Positions 9,760 through 22,319 of a DNA stretch of 64,000 bases are shown piece after piece (the first letter of the stretch is position 1; every line of letters begins with the position of its first letter). The notes beneath the pieces were generated by a model, which was given only the letters and a program-made list of their open reading frames with translations, was not told the DNA's origin and did no database searches. The position numbers and the translations under genes are program-made. The stretch lies in the NCBI GenBank assembly GCA_028023455.1, contig JAQFVV010000022.1, positions 9,693,100-9,757,099 on the forward strand, read 5' to 3'. Source of the stretch: Epiperipatus broadwayi (lineage: Eukaryota > Onychophora > Udeonychophora > Euonychophora > Peripatidae).

Positions 9760-12635
9760 AGATAAATTTATAGTAATGTGCATGTAGAAAAGGTAAACCA
9801 AAAATCATCATCACAATTTTATATAACCATAAAAGAAGCTGTAGGGCATCCAAGTTCAAACCCTTCCAGATCAAAATTTCAAAAGCTTTAAACAGAAAGA
9901 GAGTGGGACAACAATTATATGCTTTATTTGTTTGTGTGTTGATAGAAAGGTAATACACACATTTAAACTATTTAATATTTAAATTTTCTGTTAAAAAGCA
10001 AAGTTATAATGCATACGTATAGGCAGTGTATGTGTAAGATATTTAATTGTTTTATATTTCAAATATTCAACATTTTAACTTTCTTTAAAACTAACTTGTT
10101 CTTGATCAATTTTAATGTCTAATTCTATACTTTTATTTTGCTTTTCTTTAATTATAATTGGGATTTAAAAGTTACAGACTTAATTAAATAATTGGGTTAT
10201 AATTACTAAGCTAGCAATCATATTATTTAAGGTTAGTTTATGAATGATTTGAAAGAATGAAGGATGTGTTACATTACATACAGAAATTTACATTTACTAA
10301 ATATTGAAAGAAAAGGAAGTATTAAATCTGTCAAATTATTTTTTTGTACAATTTTTTGTTAAAAGAGGAAATCTGTTTAATCAGATATCGATCTTTGTAG
10401 CAATTTTTTTTTGTAAATGATTGTTTCACTTTGGGAGCTTATAATGGGTGAGAACTCTAATTTTGAAATTGTCTTATCTCAAGATCTAAAGAAGGAAGCT
10501 CAAAGATTTGAAATGTTACTGGATGTTAAAAAGAAAGAAAAAAAGAAAAGAAAGGAAATAAGGATTGAGTCTATTTTTTTTTTAAACAAAAGTGTCTGGA
10601 AAAAGGATTAAACTTTTCAGTTGAAAAATAATTTAGTTGAAAATAAATTAGAGATCTAATTAAAACAAATTTGTCCAAAAATAGCAAGTGATGCTATCTC
10701 TGATTGGTTAAGTTAGCTAAAAATTGGATATAAAAAGCTGTCTTGAATTATTATTAAGATTATTGTTTATGATTCAGATTATTAAACTACCCAATTGAAT
10801 GCTGAAAATATAAGAAATGTCTGGCTAGAAAAATTATATGTATGTCCCATCAGTTCCGGACCATCTGGGGAAGCTGCACATCACATAGGAAAGAAAAGAT
10901 GTGTCTAAAATAATATTCTACACCTTTCAACTGACCAGAGAAATAAGATGTTTTTTTAATAGAAGGAAGAAAGCATTCACCTGCATTCAAAGAAGATGAA
11001 TTAATCTACTGATAAATATTAATCATCAAGTCCAATTAATTGTTACAACAACTGATTTTAAACTCAAGAAAATTTATAAATGTGAAAACAACTGCTGTAT
11101 TTCATCCACATGCTTGACAGGAAGAGAAGAAAAAAAAATTAATATAAAGATTTTCAAATTGTCCACTAAAGCAAATAACCTCAATAGAGTCATCATCATC
11201 AAGTAGTTATACACCTCAGGAAAGAGATTGTTCCCACGTAAAACGGAAATGGTAGCTGCAGAATATAGACATTATACAAGACAAGTTTGAACCTGGAAAT
11301 TGCCACAAACAAAGATCGGTAATATGACTTTTTATATCATTTTTTATGATATCAGTCTTAATAAACATTTTAGCAATAAAGTGATATATTTTATTTAAAG
11401 AACTTTTAAAGACTATTCAGATCGATTAAAAACAAGAATGTCTTACTAATAATAACTTTGAGCTTCATAAATGACCTTGAATGTATGAAAATTATTTGTT
11501 TATTAATTTTACAATATTAATGTGTAAAACAATTTTTTTTTATGGTATTATGATTTTAGTTTTAACTAATATATTATTATTAGTTTGGTTTTGAATAATA
11601 TTTTGTTATTATGGGATAAAACACGCACATACATAATGGTATTTTTATATGTGTATAATTGCGACTGAATGTGAAATAATGAGTAGTATTAGAATATTAG
11701 ATTATTTTGTTTCAAGTTAAGTATAGATTTCAGCGCTTGGAAGGGAGGGGAGATAATGATTTAAAACTCTTTTCTAAAACTTGCTCTTTCAATTTTACTA
11801 ACATTTTTTTTTACATTCTATTTACATGTTAGATTTTTAAAGTATGTGTGCTAATGAGCAGATAATATTTTTTTTCTTGAAATACTTTTCTCATGGAGTG
11901 AAATCATGGTCAATGTGACGTCCAACTTAATACAAAATACATTTGAAGGGAAAGGGGGAAGAACTTAAAATTAATCTGAGGATTGTTATATAATCAATTA
12001 TTATTATTATTATTCATGTCAATTTTCATATTTATCTAGAAATTTTTATGTATATGTTAGAAATGTAGTAATAAATATTAGTTTGTTTTATTAAATGAGG
12101 CATACATATTTCATTAAGTGTAGTCTTTGTTAAGTGTGATTATTCATCATCATCAATGGTTGAATATTAGTTATTTAAGATATAAGTAAATATGCTAAAA
12201 TTAAGCAATAATTATGAATTTCTTTATAAAAATTAGTTTTATGTTTAGGCTTAGTCCTAGAGCTGTAGTTGAAACCATTGTCATTATTGTTATTATTATC
12301 ATCATCATCATCGTCATCAACATTTTAATTAATGAGCTGTTTAACTGTTTAAAGGCCATAAATAAATATTGATTTTATAATATTTAGTGATCTCTTAGTA
12401 TTATTATAACCACATCCCATCATCTATTTCATGCAAGAATGAGTGAATTGCCATCCTAAATTATTTATATATAATCTGAGCTAGTAAACTTACAAAACTA
12501 TTGAAACACATTTGTTATGCTAAGATCTGAGAAATGATTTATGTCTAATATACTCCACTTTGGTTTAAAGATGTTTTACTTTTACCTAAATATTAGTGCA
12601 TATAGTGATATGGCTCAAAAAGCAAAATCTTCCAT
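9760..12635. other. AT-rich non-coding, nothing recognised
   Basis: Contains short ATT, TCA and AT-rich tracts (for example near 12000 and 12295) and one slightly GC-richer patch near 10855-10890. No gene or named repeat was recognised. Confidence 0.4.
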
Positions 12636-12639
12636 TTTA

Positions 12640-12743
12640 TTATAAATAAAGTACCAAGAAGGGATTCAAACCCGGTACATGTGAAAGGTTATCAGATATA
12701 ACCGTGTCTAGATTCAGATAATCTAGTGGCGCCCTGCTAGACC
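12640..12743 (-). mobile_element. tRNA-derived SINE (minus strand)
   Basis: On the minus strand the sequence runs GGTCTAGCAGGGCGCCACTA and reaches CCGGGTTTGAATCCCTTC, a near-perfect B-box, then ACTTTATTTATAATAAAA. The ~75-base head is tRNA-like but the arms pair badly. It is a different tRNA type from the Gly SINE family. Confidence 0.55.
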
Positions 12744-13149
12744 ATATTCACTTAGTATTTGTTTAAACATGCACTTAACATCAAACCAAGAAATGAAAGG
12801 GGATAAGATTACTGCCTGTATACCTGAGTTATATTTTATTGAAATTACTAGTGTACTCACTTCACGTGATTTCATATACCTGAGTTTATACCTTGCTATA
12901 ATAATTTGCTTATAATTCTATCTTTTGAACTCCTTTACTTATGATCATTCTGTGGACTACTCAGATATGGTAATATCTTTTGATGATACTTTAATTATGT
13001 TACAATATCTATGCAGTGAGGCAAGTCCACGATAAGACTGGAAGTTGCTAAGACTATGGTTGACTAAAAGCAAATTGTTCAGTACAGCTGGAAGACACTT
13101 GACTAGAACTTATGAGGTAAGCTAATATATACAGCTGTGAGTCTGGCAT

Positions 13150-13271
13150 GACCAGCATAGTATTAACTACATTTATGTAAAATTGTATTTATTGATTGTA
13201 TAATATGTATGTATATTTGTTCTAATAAATTATGCATATTAACTTCAAGTGGTCATATTTTTGATATCACA
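13150..13271 (+). repeat. Solo or partial Gypsy LTR, 3' end
   Basis: Bases ~13180-13270 repeat the LTR remnant at 6981-7066, ending in ATTTTTGATATCACA. No gag-like sequence follows, so this is a solo or truncated LTR. The 5' boundary could not be placed; the upstream ~150 bases may also be LTR. Confidence 0.5.
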
Positions 13272-13758
13272 AAAGTAAAATACTTTTTAGAAGGTTCCTC
13301 TCTCTTTTTATTTGTTTCACATGCCAGTATGACAAAAATAAGCCTGTGCTATAGTAGATTCAATATTAAGCACTGAAGAACTTATTATTGTTCTATAATC
13401 TTGTTATTGTATTTTGACATTATGGAATATCCTTCTATACAATTTTTCCATTGACTTTATATTACATTAGTAATGAATCTATATTTTATATTTTTTTAAA
13501 TAAATTGTGCTAAATTAAATTAGTAATTATACTTTTACCCTACTTAGCGATGGCAATTGGTCCTCCAAAACTCATCATTAAGCAAGAATATCATATACAG
13601 AATGCATATTTATAATGGGGGTCTATGGGAAAAAAATTGGTCGGTTCCAGTCGACATAAAATATCCACATTGGTTTCCAAGCTCAAAGATTTTCTTGATT
13701 TTTTCATGGCGATGATGACTAAATACGGTATCTAAAAAGAAAAGTTTTATATTACTAG

Positions 13759-14690
13759 GAAATAAGCATTTATTTTTATATGACGCTATGTGTACAATTG
13801 TATTACATTCAAAGATCAGCCTTTCAAGCTAATTGTGCATGTGTCTTTTTGCAAGTGTTAAATAATAAATGAATACTTCCCTCTACAACACAAGATATAG
13901 AATTTATGCAAGAATAAAAGGAATCCTCTTATTCCTATGACTCAAATTCTTTTTTTTTTATATGAGCAAATTAGTACTGTTGAGGAAAGTGTGAGAGTAG
14001 AATTCTCACTTTAAATTACTATTTACGATGTTTGAATGAATGACGTCAGTGAAATTGTCTAGAATTTACTGAATGTCACTCTAACTGAAACTTAATTATA
14101 AGTAAATAAGCATATATTTTTATATGATGCTATGTGTATAATTGTATTACATTCAAAGATCAACCTTTCAAGCTAATTGTGCATGCATCTTTTTGAGAGT
14201 GTTAAATAATAAATGAATACTTCCCTTTTATTCCTGCATAAATACTATATCTTGTGTTGTAGAGGGAAGTATTCATTTATTATTTAACACTCTCAAAAGA
14301 CGCATGCACAATTAGCTTGAAAGGCTGATCTTTGAATGTAATACAATTGTACACATAGCGTCATATAAAAATAAATGCTTATTTACTTATAATTAAGTTT
14401 CAGTTAGAGTGACGTTCAGTAAATTCTAGACAATTTCACCGATGTCATTCATTCAAACATCGTAAATAGTAATTTAAAGTGAGAATTCTACTCTCATGCT
14501 TTCCTCAACAGTACTTCAGATTTGCTCATATATAAAAAAAAAAAGAATTTGAGTCGTAGGAATAAGAGGATTCCTTTTATTCCTGCATAAATACTATATC
14601 TTGTGTTGTAGAGGGAAGTATTCATTTATTATTTAACACTCTCAAAAAGACGCATGCACAATTAGCTTGAAAGGCTTATCTTTGAATGTA
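13759..14690. repeat. Inverted dimer of a ~345-bp tandem repeat
   Basis: From 13761 a unit starting AATAAGCATTTATTTTTATA runs to about 14103, where the same start recurs (AATAAGCATATATTTTTATA). At about 14226 the orientation flips: TTTTATTCCTGCATAAATAC begins the reverse arm, and this start recurs ~348 bases later near 14575. The structure is about 1.4 units forward joined head-to-head with about 1.4 units reverse. The 10-base string ATATTACTAG sits at both outer edges (13749-13758 and 14691-14700), consistent with a target duplication from a single insertion. No protein coding was seen. Confidence 0.75.
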
Positions 14691-15359
14691 ATATTACTAG
14701 GGGGGGAAATGCATATTTTCACTGTTTAAAAAGCACAGTACAGCAAAAAGAAAGAGAAAGTGAAACTAAATTTGAATTTAAGAGTAAAATTTTATATTCT
14801 TCTGCAGAAGGTTTTCATCATAATGAAAAAAAAATCCATACTGACGTGCATTTTTTAAAATTTGTATTACAGAATATATTACTGTACATTTATGTTTATT
14901 ACTTATGTGAAATTATTCAAATTAAAAATAATGTTTAATTATAAATTATTTAATTAAACATAAAGACTTATTACTGTACTCCAGAGTAACAAAAGGCTTA
15001 ATGCTATCGTAAATCAGTCAACTTTAGAAAAATAAAAAAATCAACTTATTTTAAAAGAAAAAAATCTGTTCTAATTTTTTAAAATATACGCTAAGTTTAT
15101 TTTTCTTACTGTATATTTTTAGTAATATAATAGTGCCTCCTCCCTCCCCATTTGTGTAGAAAGATTATTAATTAACACTTATTTTAAATGCAATCTTTTT
15201 CTTTTTAAACTTTTTTTTTTAAATGTTTTTCTTTTGATTTGAAACCACTTGGGTTTATGTAATTAAGGAACACACACATGCAATTTAATATTAGTATTGT
15301 GTTTTTCTAAAAGTTTGTGATGATGGTATTTTAGTTGTACTGTTTTCATCATCTAATAT

Positions 15360-15460
15360 AAGGGTTAAATGTCTAGAAAAATTAAACTTTATTTAAATAA
15401 TCCAAGTACTGTACATTATATTTAAATAAAGTTTAATTTTTCTAAAGACATTCAACACTT
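15360..15460. repeat. Long-stem hairpin element
   Basis: TGTCTAGAAAAATTAAACTT plus TATTTAAATA at 15370-15399 is inverted at 15419-15450 with one or two changes, separated by ~19 bases. The flanks extend the pairing imperfectly (GGGTTAAA against TTCAACACT). A half copy lies at 2172-2210, so the unit is dispersed, which suggests a tiny transposon rather than a chance palindrome. Confidence 0.6.
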
Positions 15461-15469
15461 ATATGTATA

Positions 15470-15860
15470 CAGTATTATAAATTCAGTAATTATATAATAT
15501 TTTAAGTTTATACATTCTATATTCATAATACTGAATGCAGCACTAACATTATGTTTTATGAATAAAATATTGTATGTGCTATACAGTAATGTACTTTTGC
15601 TTTTGGGTAAAATGAATTTAAAATACCTATTCTCTGATGTCATCAGTGATGCAAAATTCAAGATGGCTGCCAAAAAATTTTTTTTTAATTTTCCCGATCG
15701 TTATAGTGAATAATCGATTGTAAATCGAAGTAGTGGGTACAAATTGATGATGATCGTTATTGTGAAATATCGCTAAGTAGGCAATCACTAAGCAGGATAA
15801 AGGTGTATATGAAACAATGGCCAATTTTGCATAGTGGTACATCATCACATACAAGTCCTG
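15470..15860. repeat. Probable non-autonomous DNA transposon fragment
   Basis: This region has unusual motifs for the window: TACAGTATTATAA, ATGTCATCAGTGATGCAAAA, ATCGTTATAGTGAATAATCG, ATCGATTGTAAATCGA and TCGTTATTGTGAAATATCGC. The TCGTTATAGTGAA-type strings resemble pogo/Tigger-type termini in general style, but no clear terminal repeats were paired. Treated as a fragment of unknown origin. Confidence 0.3.
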
Positions 15861-15862
15861 CA

Positions 15863-16105
15863 TGGTTTGGCATATCAGTAGAACATCCAACCAGGAATTA
15901 GGTCCTAAGATTGATTCTGGTGTTCACAGGTCTGTCACTTGAACTTTTTGTGAATTCCTGAGCAATAAAGCTGTTAACCTTTGCCCTGGTTTGGCACAAT
16001 GATAGAACATCCAATTTTGAGTCAGGAGATTCTAGGATCAATTCTGATGCTCAATCTTCTTACGAAATCCTGAGAAATAAAGCCATAAGTCTTTTGTTAT
16101 CACAT
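15863..16105 (+). mobile_element. Tandem pair of tRNA-derived SINEs (tail family 2800)
   Basis: Two copies of one SINE follow each other directly: 15863-15985 and 15986-16105. Both begin TGGTTTGGCA with an A-box-like TATCAGTAGAAC or CAATGATAGAAC. Both have a degraded B-box (AAGATTGATTCTGG, AGGATCAATTCTGA) and end TCCTGAGCAATAAAGC or TCCTGAGAAATAAAGC. Head-to-tail duplication of a SINE is unusual but known. Confidence 0.65.
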
Positions 16106-16639
16106 AGGGGTGACCCTTTCTTCCTGAAACTTACCAAATTATTTAAACTGCTATATATTCTCAAGATAATAATTGACTAAGCCAAATGCTATCTATTCTT
16201 TTAGCATTGGCTATAAAACACTTGCATTTCTTGGATTATTAATTACTAAATCAAAATCTTTATATGATTTAGTCAACATTTTAAAAATGCTCTGTAGATG
16301 ATCCTTTGATTTGAACAAAAAGGAGAACCAACATTCTGTAAACCAATAAGTCAAGAAGATGCAACATTTCTTTTGCTTTTAATTGGTTCCATTTAAAAAC
16401 CCCTTATGAAATCTATATCAAATCTGCTCCAAAGTTGAACTAATGCACCCCGAACACCTTATTTAAGAAATTCTATTTGTATTTTAAATGCCTCAAATTT
16501 TCCTCTACCAAATATATCACTTGTTGTAGAATTATGAAACAACTATATAATATGAATTATTACATTCTAGCTTACAAATTTGATCTTACTTACTCTTATT
16601 TTTTACAATATTATTTTGGGTGAATATATATTAAAGGTT

Positions 16640-17345
16640 AAAAATTATGGCTAATCATTTTTTTAGGTTATATCAATTATTTAATTTTTTAACCCAGACT
16701 ATCACTAATCAATTTTAGGCTATAATTTTTTTTTAGCCCAGATATATACTTCAACTCAACTAAGGACTAATAAATCAATTATTAAATCCAAGCACAAATA
16801 TTGTTTAACTTCTCCCTTTTTTATATACAATGAGTGGTATATTCAATATACAATGAAATTTTACAAACTCTGTATATATTTAAAGCATGCAAAGAAGATG
16901 TGTGAAAAAAACACAAATTATCCCCCAATGTATGTTTCTGATGGATCTAGCCATCATCATTTTTGTTCACACATATCTTCATTATAGTTGGTCCTCAATT
17001 TAAGATTAATATATCAGTTATTAAATCTCAATATGAAAATTATTCATTGACTTTCCTTTTTTTTTTTCATTCATACATGCTATAATTTAATATATAAATT
17101 CTTTACACATTTAAAATATATAAATAAAGACATGAAAAATCAAATAATCCCCAAGATGCATTTCTGACTAAATCAGTTTTCTTCAGTTGGTTCAGATCCA
17201 TGAATAAAATTTATATTTGAGTTCAGTAATTGATACATAATTTTTTAATTTACTTTAAAGTTTATATCTGTGCTAAAAAAAAAAAAAAATTATAGCCTAA
17301 AAAATATTTGGTAATGATTTTTATTATATTATCCAAGATGATAAT
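16640..17345. repeat. Foldback repeat with two ~240-base internal units
   Basis: TTTTAGGCTATAATTTTTTT followed by TTAGCCCAGATATA near 16715-16750 is inverted at 17262-17310 (TATATCTGTGCTAAAA ... TTATAGCCTAAAAA). Between them lie two related ~240-base units (about 16750-16985 and 16986-17225), each with a start resembling ACTAAGGACTAATAAATCA or CCTCAATTTAAGATTAATAT and each ending in a short hairpin next to GTTTCTG or TTTCTGA. Related hairpins occur near 17461, 24877 and 41998. No coding was seen. Confidence 0.5.
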
Positions 17346-17549
17346 ATAAAAAAATTAGTATCTTCAAGTAATGTCACACTTTAAATAGAATGTTTTCTTT
17401 AATAAATAAATCCTATACTATGATGATGAAGATATATATGACCAAGAGTAATCTTGACCTATTGACGATGGCTACATTCTGTTAGAAATGCATTCTGAGA
17501 TAATTTGGGTTTTTTTTATATGTCTTTATCTACGTTTTAAGGATATATA

Positions 17550-18655
17550 GTTGATAAGTTTTATTGTATATTAGATATAAATCATGCAAACATATTTGGC
17601 CAAACCGAAGTCCTTTTTTTACTTTCTTGAATCTTATCTAAAACCTTTTGTTCTTGTCACTCTTAGTACTAGAATAATGGCGTACTTACTTAAGTGCTAT
17701 GCTTAATGTTTTTAAAATTTAATAAGTGAATCAAATTCCTTAGTTTAATGTGTCTTTTTTTAAAGGTCATTTTTTTTAAAACTTCTGAATAATGTTGTTT
17801 TTTAGTAAATAAAACCTAATAAAAGATAGTTAATGTTTATTTTGTTGACCATTTAAAATATGACTATACTTCAAAATTTAAATTAATATTTTTTTAACGA
17901 GAAAATACTACAATAAAATATTTTTATTACTAAAGTGTTAATATTATTTTATGGTTGCAGACATTAATCATTTCTTTCTGAATATTTTTTTTATTTGGTA
18001 ATATTTAAATGAAAATGTCACCCAAAGAATAATGAGTTATTTTAAACGATCTAATTTTTAATTAAAAATATATCAGGTTTGTGTTATTTCCCCTTAAATT
18101 ATATAAATTAGTAATTAGTTTTCATTCCATTTATTTAATATTTGAATATGTTAATTTAAATTAATTGCTTCATTATTTTTTTTAGTTTATAATCAACATA
18201 GTTGAGAAGTTGCTGCGTCAATTAAAAATATATAATTACAGATAAATAATATTTTTCAAAATAGTAATATGTCTAAAAGATTTTTTTTTTTCAAAAATAA
18301 AAAACTTATTTATTATAATTAAATATACATAAACAATTTGTATATACAATAAGTGAACATTAAAAAATGTCAATATTATTTATTAATGTCTAGAAAAAAT
18401 GAGTTATTAAAAACATTTTATTTTCAAGTAAAAAAAAAATGTTTTCCAACTTTGCAAAGAAATTTTTATCAGCGCGTTCTTCATCTCAACTCAACCATAT
18501 GGCAGCCATCTATTAGAACAGAAACTGGGCTCGTACTCTCGCTCCTATGCAAATCATAAGAGATGTAATGAAGGGGTTCTGAGCTATCAGCAATGGGTAT
18601 AAAGTTTGAAGTATCAGTTGAGCGAAGATTGTTTGTGAAAAACATGCATAATGTG
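17550..18655. other. AT-rich non-coding, nothing recognised
   Basis: Very AT-rich with long T and A runs. No gene or named repeat was recognised. Confidence 0.4.
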
Positions 18656-18660
18656 CGTAT

Positions 18661-18783
18661 GTGTGAGAGAGAAATCTGAGTTTTTTGTGTTGATCGATGG
18701 ATGTGATGGGGAGAGGTTGATGAGAGAGAGAGAGATCTGAGTTTCTGTATTGATCGATGGTTGTGATGTGGAAAGATTCAGAT
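18661..18783. repeat. Two-copy ~60-bp tandem repeat
   Basis: Unit 1 (about 18661-18721) and unit 2 (about 18722-18783) share GAGAGA, ATCTGAGTTT, TGTTGATCGATGG (TATTGATCGATGG) and TGTGATG. They differ at several positions, so the duplication is old. No function is suggested. Confidence 0.65.
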
Positions 18784-18810
18784 AAGAAATGCACTGAAGA
18801 AACAAAATAA

Positions 18811-18860
<50 letters not shown>
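18811..18860. repeat. (TTA)n microsatellite
   Basis: About sixteen uninterrupted TTA/ATT repeats. An open frame across it on the minus strand is an artefact of the repeat (poly-isoleucine). Confidence 0.9.
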
Positions 18861-19019
18861 TTGTTATTCATTCTGGGTGATCCTATAAATAGCATTTCTC
18901 TAGAATAAGCTATCATCTTTTTAGTTTTTAGGGTACTGAAAGATATGAAATTCAATGCTATCCACACTTCCTTCTTTCACAACAAACCTTCTAAGAATTA
19001 TATGTATTTTTAAGTAAGT

Positions 19020-19870
19020 ATATTATTCATGGTAGGAACCAAATGGTAATGTAATCAGATCATTTGTCCTTCAAACATGATTTCATGGACTAAACTGTCG
19101 TTTCATTTTCCACTCCCAGAATACATAAAGAACTTTAACAGCACTTTGGTTTAAAAGTATCAATGTTTTGTGTCCTTTATTTTTTTGCTAAGATGCAATT
19201 TTCCTATTTATAGTGTGTCACAGATAACATAATAACTTGAAATGCAATTTTGGTCCCTATATCTAAAACTTTTTTTAGTTACTACTCTATCCAGAATTTG
19301 ACTGTGGTGAGTCTTTCGCCTATTAGTTTTTAAGAAAAATTGTACTGTCTCCTAATATATTTGTCACAATGCTTTATTTACCTTCCCTAACAGTATGAAT
19401 GTTTAGATTCTTTTTCTGGTCTGTCAATATTTTGATTGCTTTTTCATTATAATGTTCTAATAAGTAATGAATAATTTTATTTGCATGTGTCATAAGATAT
19501 ATGTTACAATTGTTTTTAAATGCTGTCAACATATCTTTCTTTAATGTGGTAATATAATCTGACTTCATTTAATTTGTAGGCTATTAAGTAGTTTTTTGAA
19601 TTATACAGCAAAATTTGGCCATTACTTTAGATATGTCTTCACTTTTCTGTAAATATTTGTATGTAATACTATCAATTTATTGACCTTACTTTTTGGTAAT
19701 GACCTGGCAAAAGATGACTTTATCCTAAATTACTGATAGCTCTTGGATATAGAATATATCATAAAGGATCAAAACAGCTTATAAATCTTCATAAAGCCAC
19801 CTACCTAAAAGCACTTTCAAATTTGGCTGACATACAAACAGGCAGTGAGATTGGAATTAGTATCCCTGAT
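19020..19870 (-). pseudogene. Unrecognised decayed coding sequence
   Basis: On the minus strand the piece 19374-19568 reads MKSDYITTLKKDMLTAFKNN and continues with Cys-, His- and charge-rich sequence of protein-like composition. It does not have the Phe/Ile/Lys bias of random AT-rich frames. Neighbouring frames give further fragments such as DSLVHEIMFEGQMI (near 19080-19030). Frames are broken many times. It is probably an old transposon gene; no family was recognised and no catalytic motif was seen. Confidence 0.3.
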
Positions 19871-19879
19871 TGGCATCAG

Positions 19880-22180
19880 TTTTCATCTCTCATGTCCGAT
19901 TTTCCATCATGACTAATAATGCTTCTTTTTATGCTATCATCCAGAAATTGTAAAAGTAAATAAACTCCAATAAATAAATAAATCTAATTACAAATAGATC
20001 AACAATCTTTTCAATTACTTGAATCAAATACCTTGACCAAATCAATAAAGCAATATATATATTGTACCCTTCCTTAAAGAAAATCCTGAGCAAAAGAATC
20101 CAACTAACTAGGATATAACAATATTAAACTGCAATTGGATTACATAAACAATGACTATTAAAATAATACTGTTCTGATTAGCTCAAGATACATTACTAAG
20201 ATACAATATCTAATAAAATAATATCTTTCAATAATTAAATATAAGAAATTTAATAGATTAAATATAATAAAACTTATATTTATAATAAATAATTAGGGTT
20301 CTAACTAGAATACTTAATCCATTTATTTTACTAATAAATTCAATTTATGAAAACTTGCTCATTATTATAAATAAAATATGGTTCTATCAAAATAACAAAT
20401 ATAATTATGAAACTCTTAACATGAGACATTCAGTAAGATACACTGTCTTAAACATTGAGAATACATCCCTAAAGATACATTCCCAATGGCATAAGAATAT
20501 TACCCCACCAAATTCACATAACAGAAATACTATATAATACTCATATCTTTAGACACACACATATAATAATCCTAAAATATGATTTATAAACTTCTTACAG
20601 AAATAACTATAAATTACTTAATATTCCTGAACCTCCAAAAAAGAAAATAATAACCTTATAATAGTATTGATACAATATCTAATAACTAGGAATGGACACC
20701 TGTACAAGACACTTTTTAATATTATTAGCCTTTTACTGATACATTCTTGTTTTCTGAAAATAGAAAATTCTAAGATAAATTTATAATGTATCCAATATTA
20801 TTCAATTAATGAGCTCAATATTATTCAATTTATGACTTGCCTTTTCAGAAAAACTTGTAATTATCTATAAAATTGCTTTCATCAGAAGTTGTACTTAAAA
20901 TAAATAAATACACCTTTCTTTTATCACTATAACAATGCTTATTTTATTTTTTATTCAATTTCGATTAATCAGTAGACTTCTTCAGAACTTTTTTTTTTTT
21001 TTGCTACAAGCAGTTGTTTTAATATTAAACCTTATTTCATAAAGTCTTGTAGCAACTTTGCACTACAAACCAATTTATTTAAAAATGATTATAATTTACA
21101 TTATTATAGCCAAAAGTTCAGATCAGATTTTAAATTTGTTTTTAAGATTTCTTTTGCTTTTAACAGTATCTTTAAAATGCTTATTCAAACATGTAATTTC
21201 AAGATATCAATCTAACTTTCCTATTATTTAATTTTCACACAAGTAAAGAGCATTTGAAAAACAAATTAAACAAGTTATTTTTAATACACCTAATTCTTTT
21301 TTACACAATAGATTGGTTCCTAAAAGTTACATGTAAAAAAATACATTGTACATATGGTAAATAAGGAGATTGCTTCCGGACCTGAGAAATTAACAAAAAT
21401 AATTAAATAAACCATGGGAAAATTGTGTTAGAATATTATATTTTTTGGTGCTAATAAATTTTACTTCAAACACATTGAACATAAATAAAAAATAAGTTAT
21501 GGGAACATAAATTTCATTTGAAAAATAATAAAAAATTGAAAATAATAACATGGTGAAACATTCATTGGTTCCTCTATACAGGCCATCAAAAACTTTAAAG
21601 TTCAAAACGTATGGTCACTTTCGCATTATAAGTAAAAAAAAAATTGAACTAAAGACTATTAATGTAATTTATCAAAATTTATTACTTTTTATTTCATTTA
21701 ACTTTTTTTTTTAATTTAACAACTAACACATTCAACAAGAAAAATTGTAGGGTCCCAGAAATCTACATTTATCAAAAATACAGGTGACATATTGCTTGTC
21801 CATAAAACATAAAAGTACCTAAGATTTTATTCACTGTCACTTTCTGACAATGAGCGCATAGTATGTTTGTGCATGATTAGAATACCATTGCTATCACTAA
21901 AACTTGCAAAGTATAACTTACCATCTATTGATTTTTGGCAAAATTAATAAATATAAATTTAAACAAATTAATCAATTTAAACAAAATTAATTTTTTTGAC
22001 ATCTACATCAACAAGGAATTTTTTTAAAAAAATTAAATGTCAAAATGAAATCAAAGTGTTAATACCAAAAAGGGACTTCCCTTTCAAAACAGAACATCAA
22101 AAACAACACAATGCAGACAAACAAATTTTCCAGTTTTCAGGAATATTGCTGAAAAAGGGATTTTTGTTTTTAAAATAATG
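19880..22180. other. AT-rich non-coding, nothing firm
   Basis: Includes local inverted segments near 20840-21010 but no gene or clear element. Long T-runs occur near 20989-21002 and 21703-21712. Confidence 0.4.
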
Positions 22181-22188
22181 GGAAATAG

Positions 22189-22310
22189 CCTTGCATTGGT
22201 GGTCGAGAGGTCAGCACGACTGCCTTGCATTTGCAGGCAGTTGCCTGGGTTGTGGGTTCGCATCTCGGCCGATGCTATGACACTTAAAATAATAATAATA
22301 ATAATAGGAA
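22189..22310 (+). mobile_element. tRNA-Gly-derived short SINE
   Basis: TTGCATTGGTGGTCGAGAGG (A-box region) is followed by ACTGCCTTGCATTTGCAGGCAGT, a tRNA-Gly-like anticodon arm with an insertion. The B-box GGTTCGCATCTC is at 22255-22266. The body is minimal (CCGATGCTATGACACTT) and the tail is (AAT)n to about 22309. The same short unit occurs at 34866, 36867, 61325 and, on the minus strand, 33680. Confidence 0.8.
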
Positions 22311-22319
22311 ATAAAGAGA

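Noticed and set aside
18614-18967. 117-codon open frame on the minus strand
   Set aside because: It is held open by the (TTA)n microsatellite (poly-isoleucine) and a two-copy tandem repeat.
20960-21000. Hammerhead-like CTGAAGA ... GAAAT on the minus strand
   Set aside because: The putative helix II does not pair adjacent to the core and no cleavage triplet or helix I was found.
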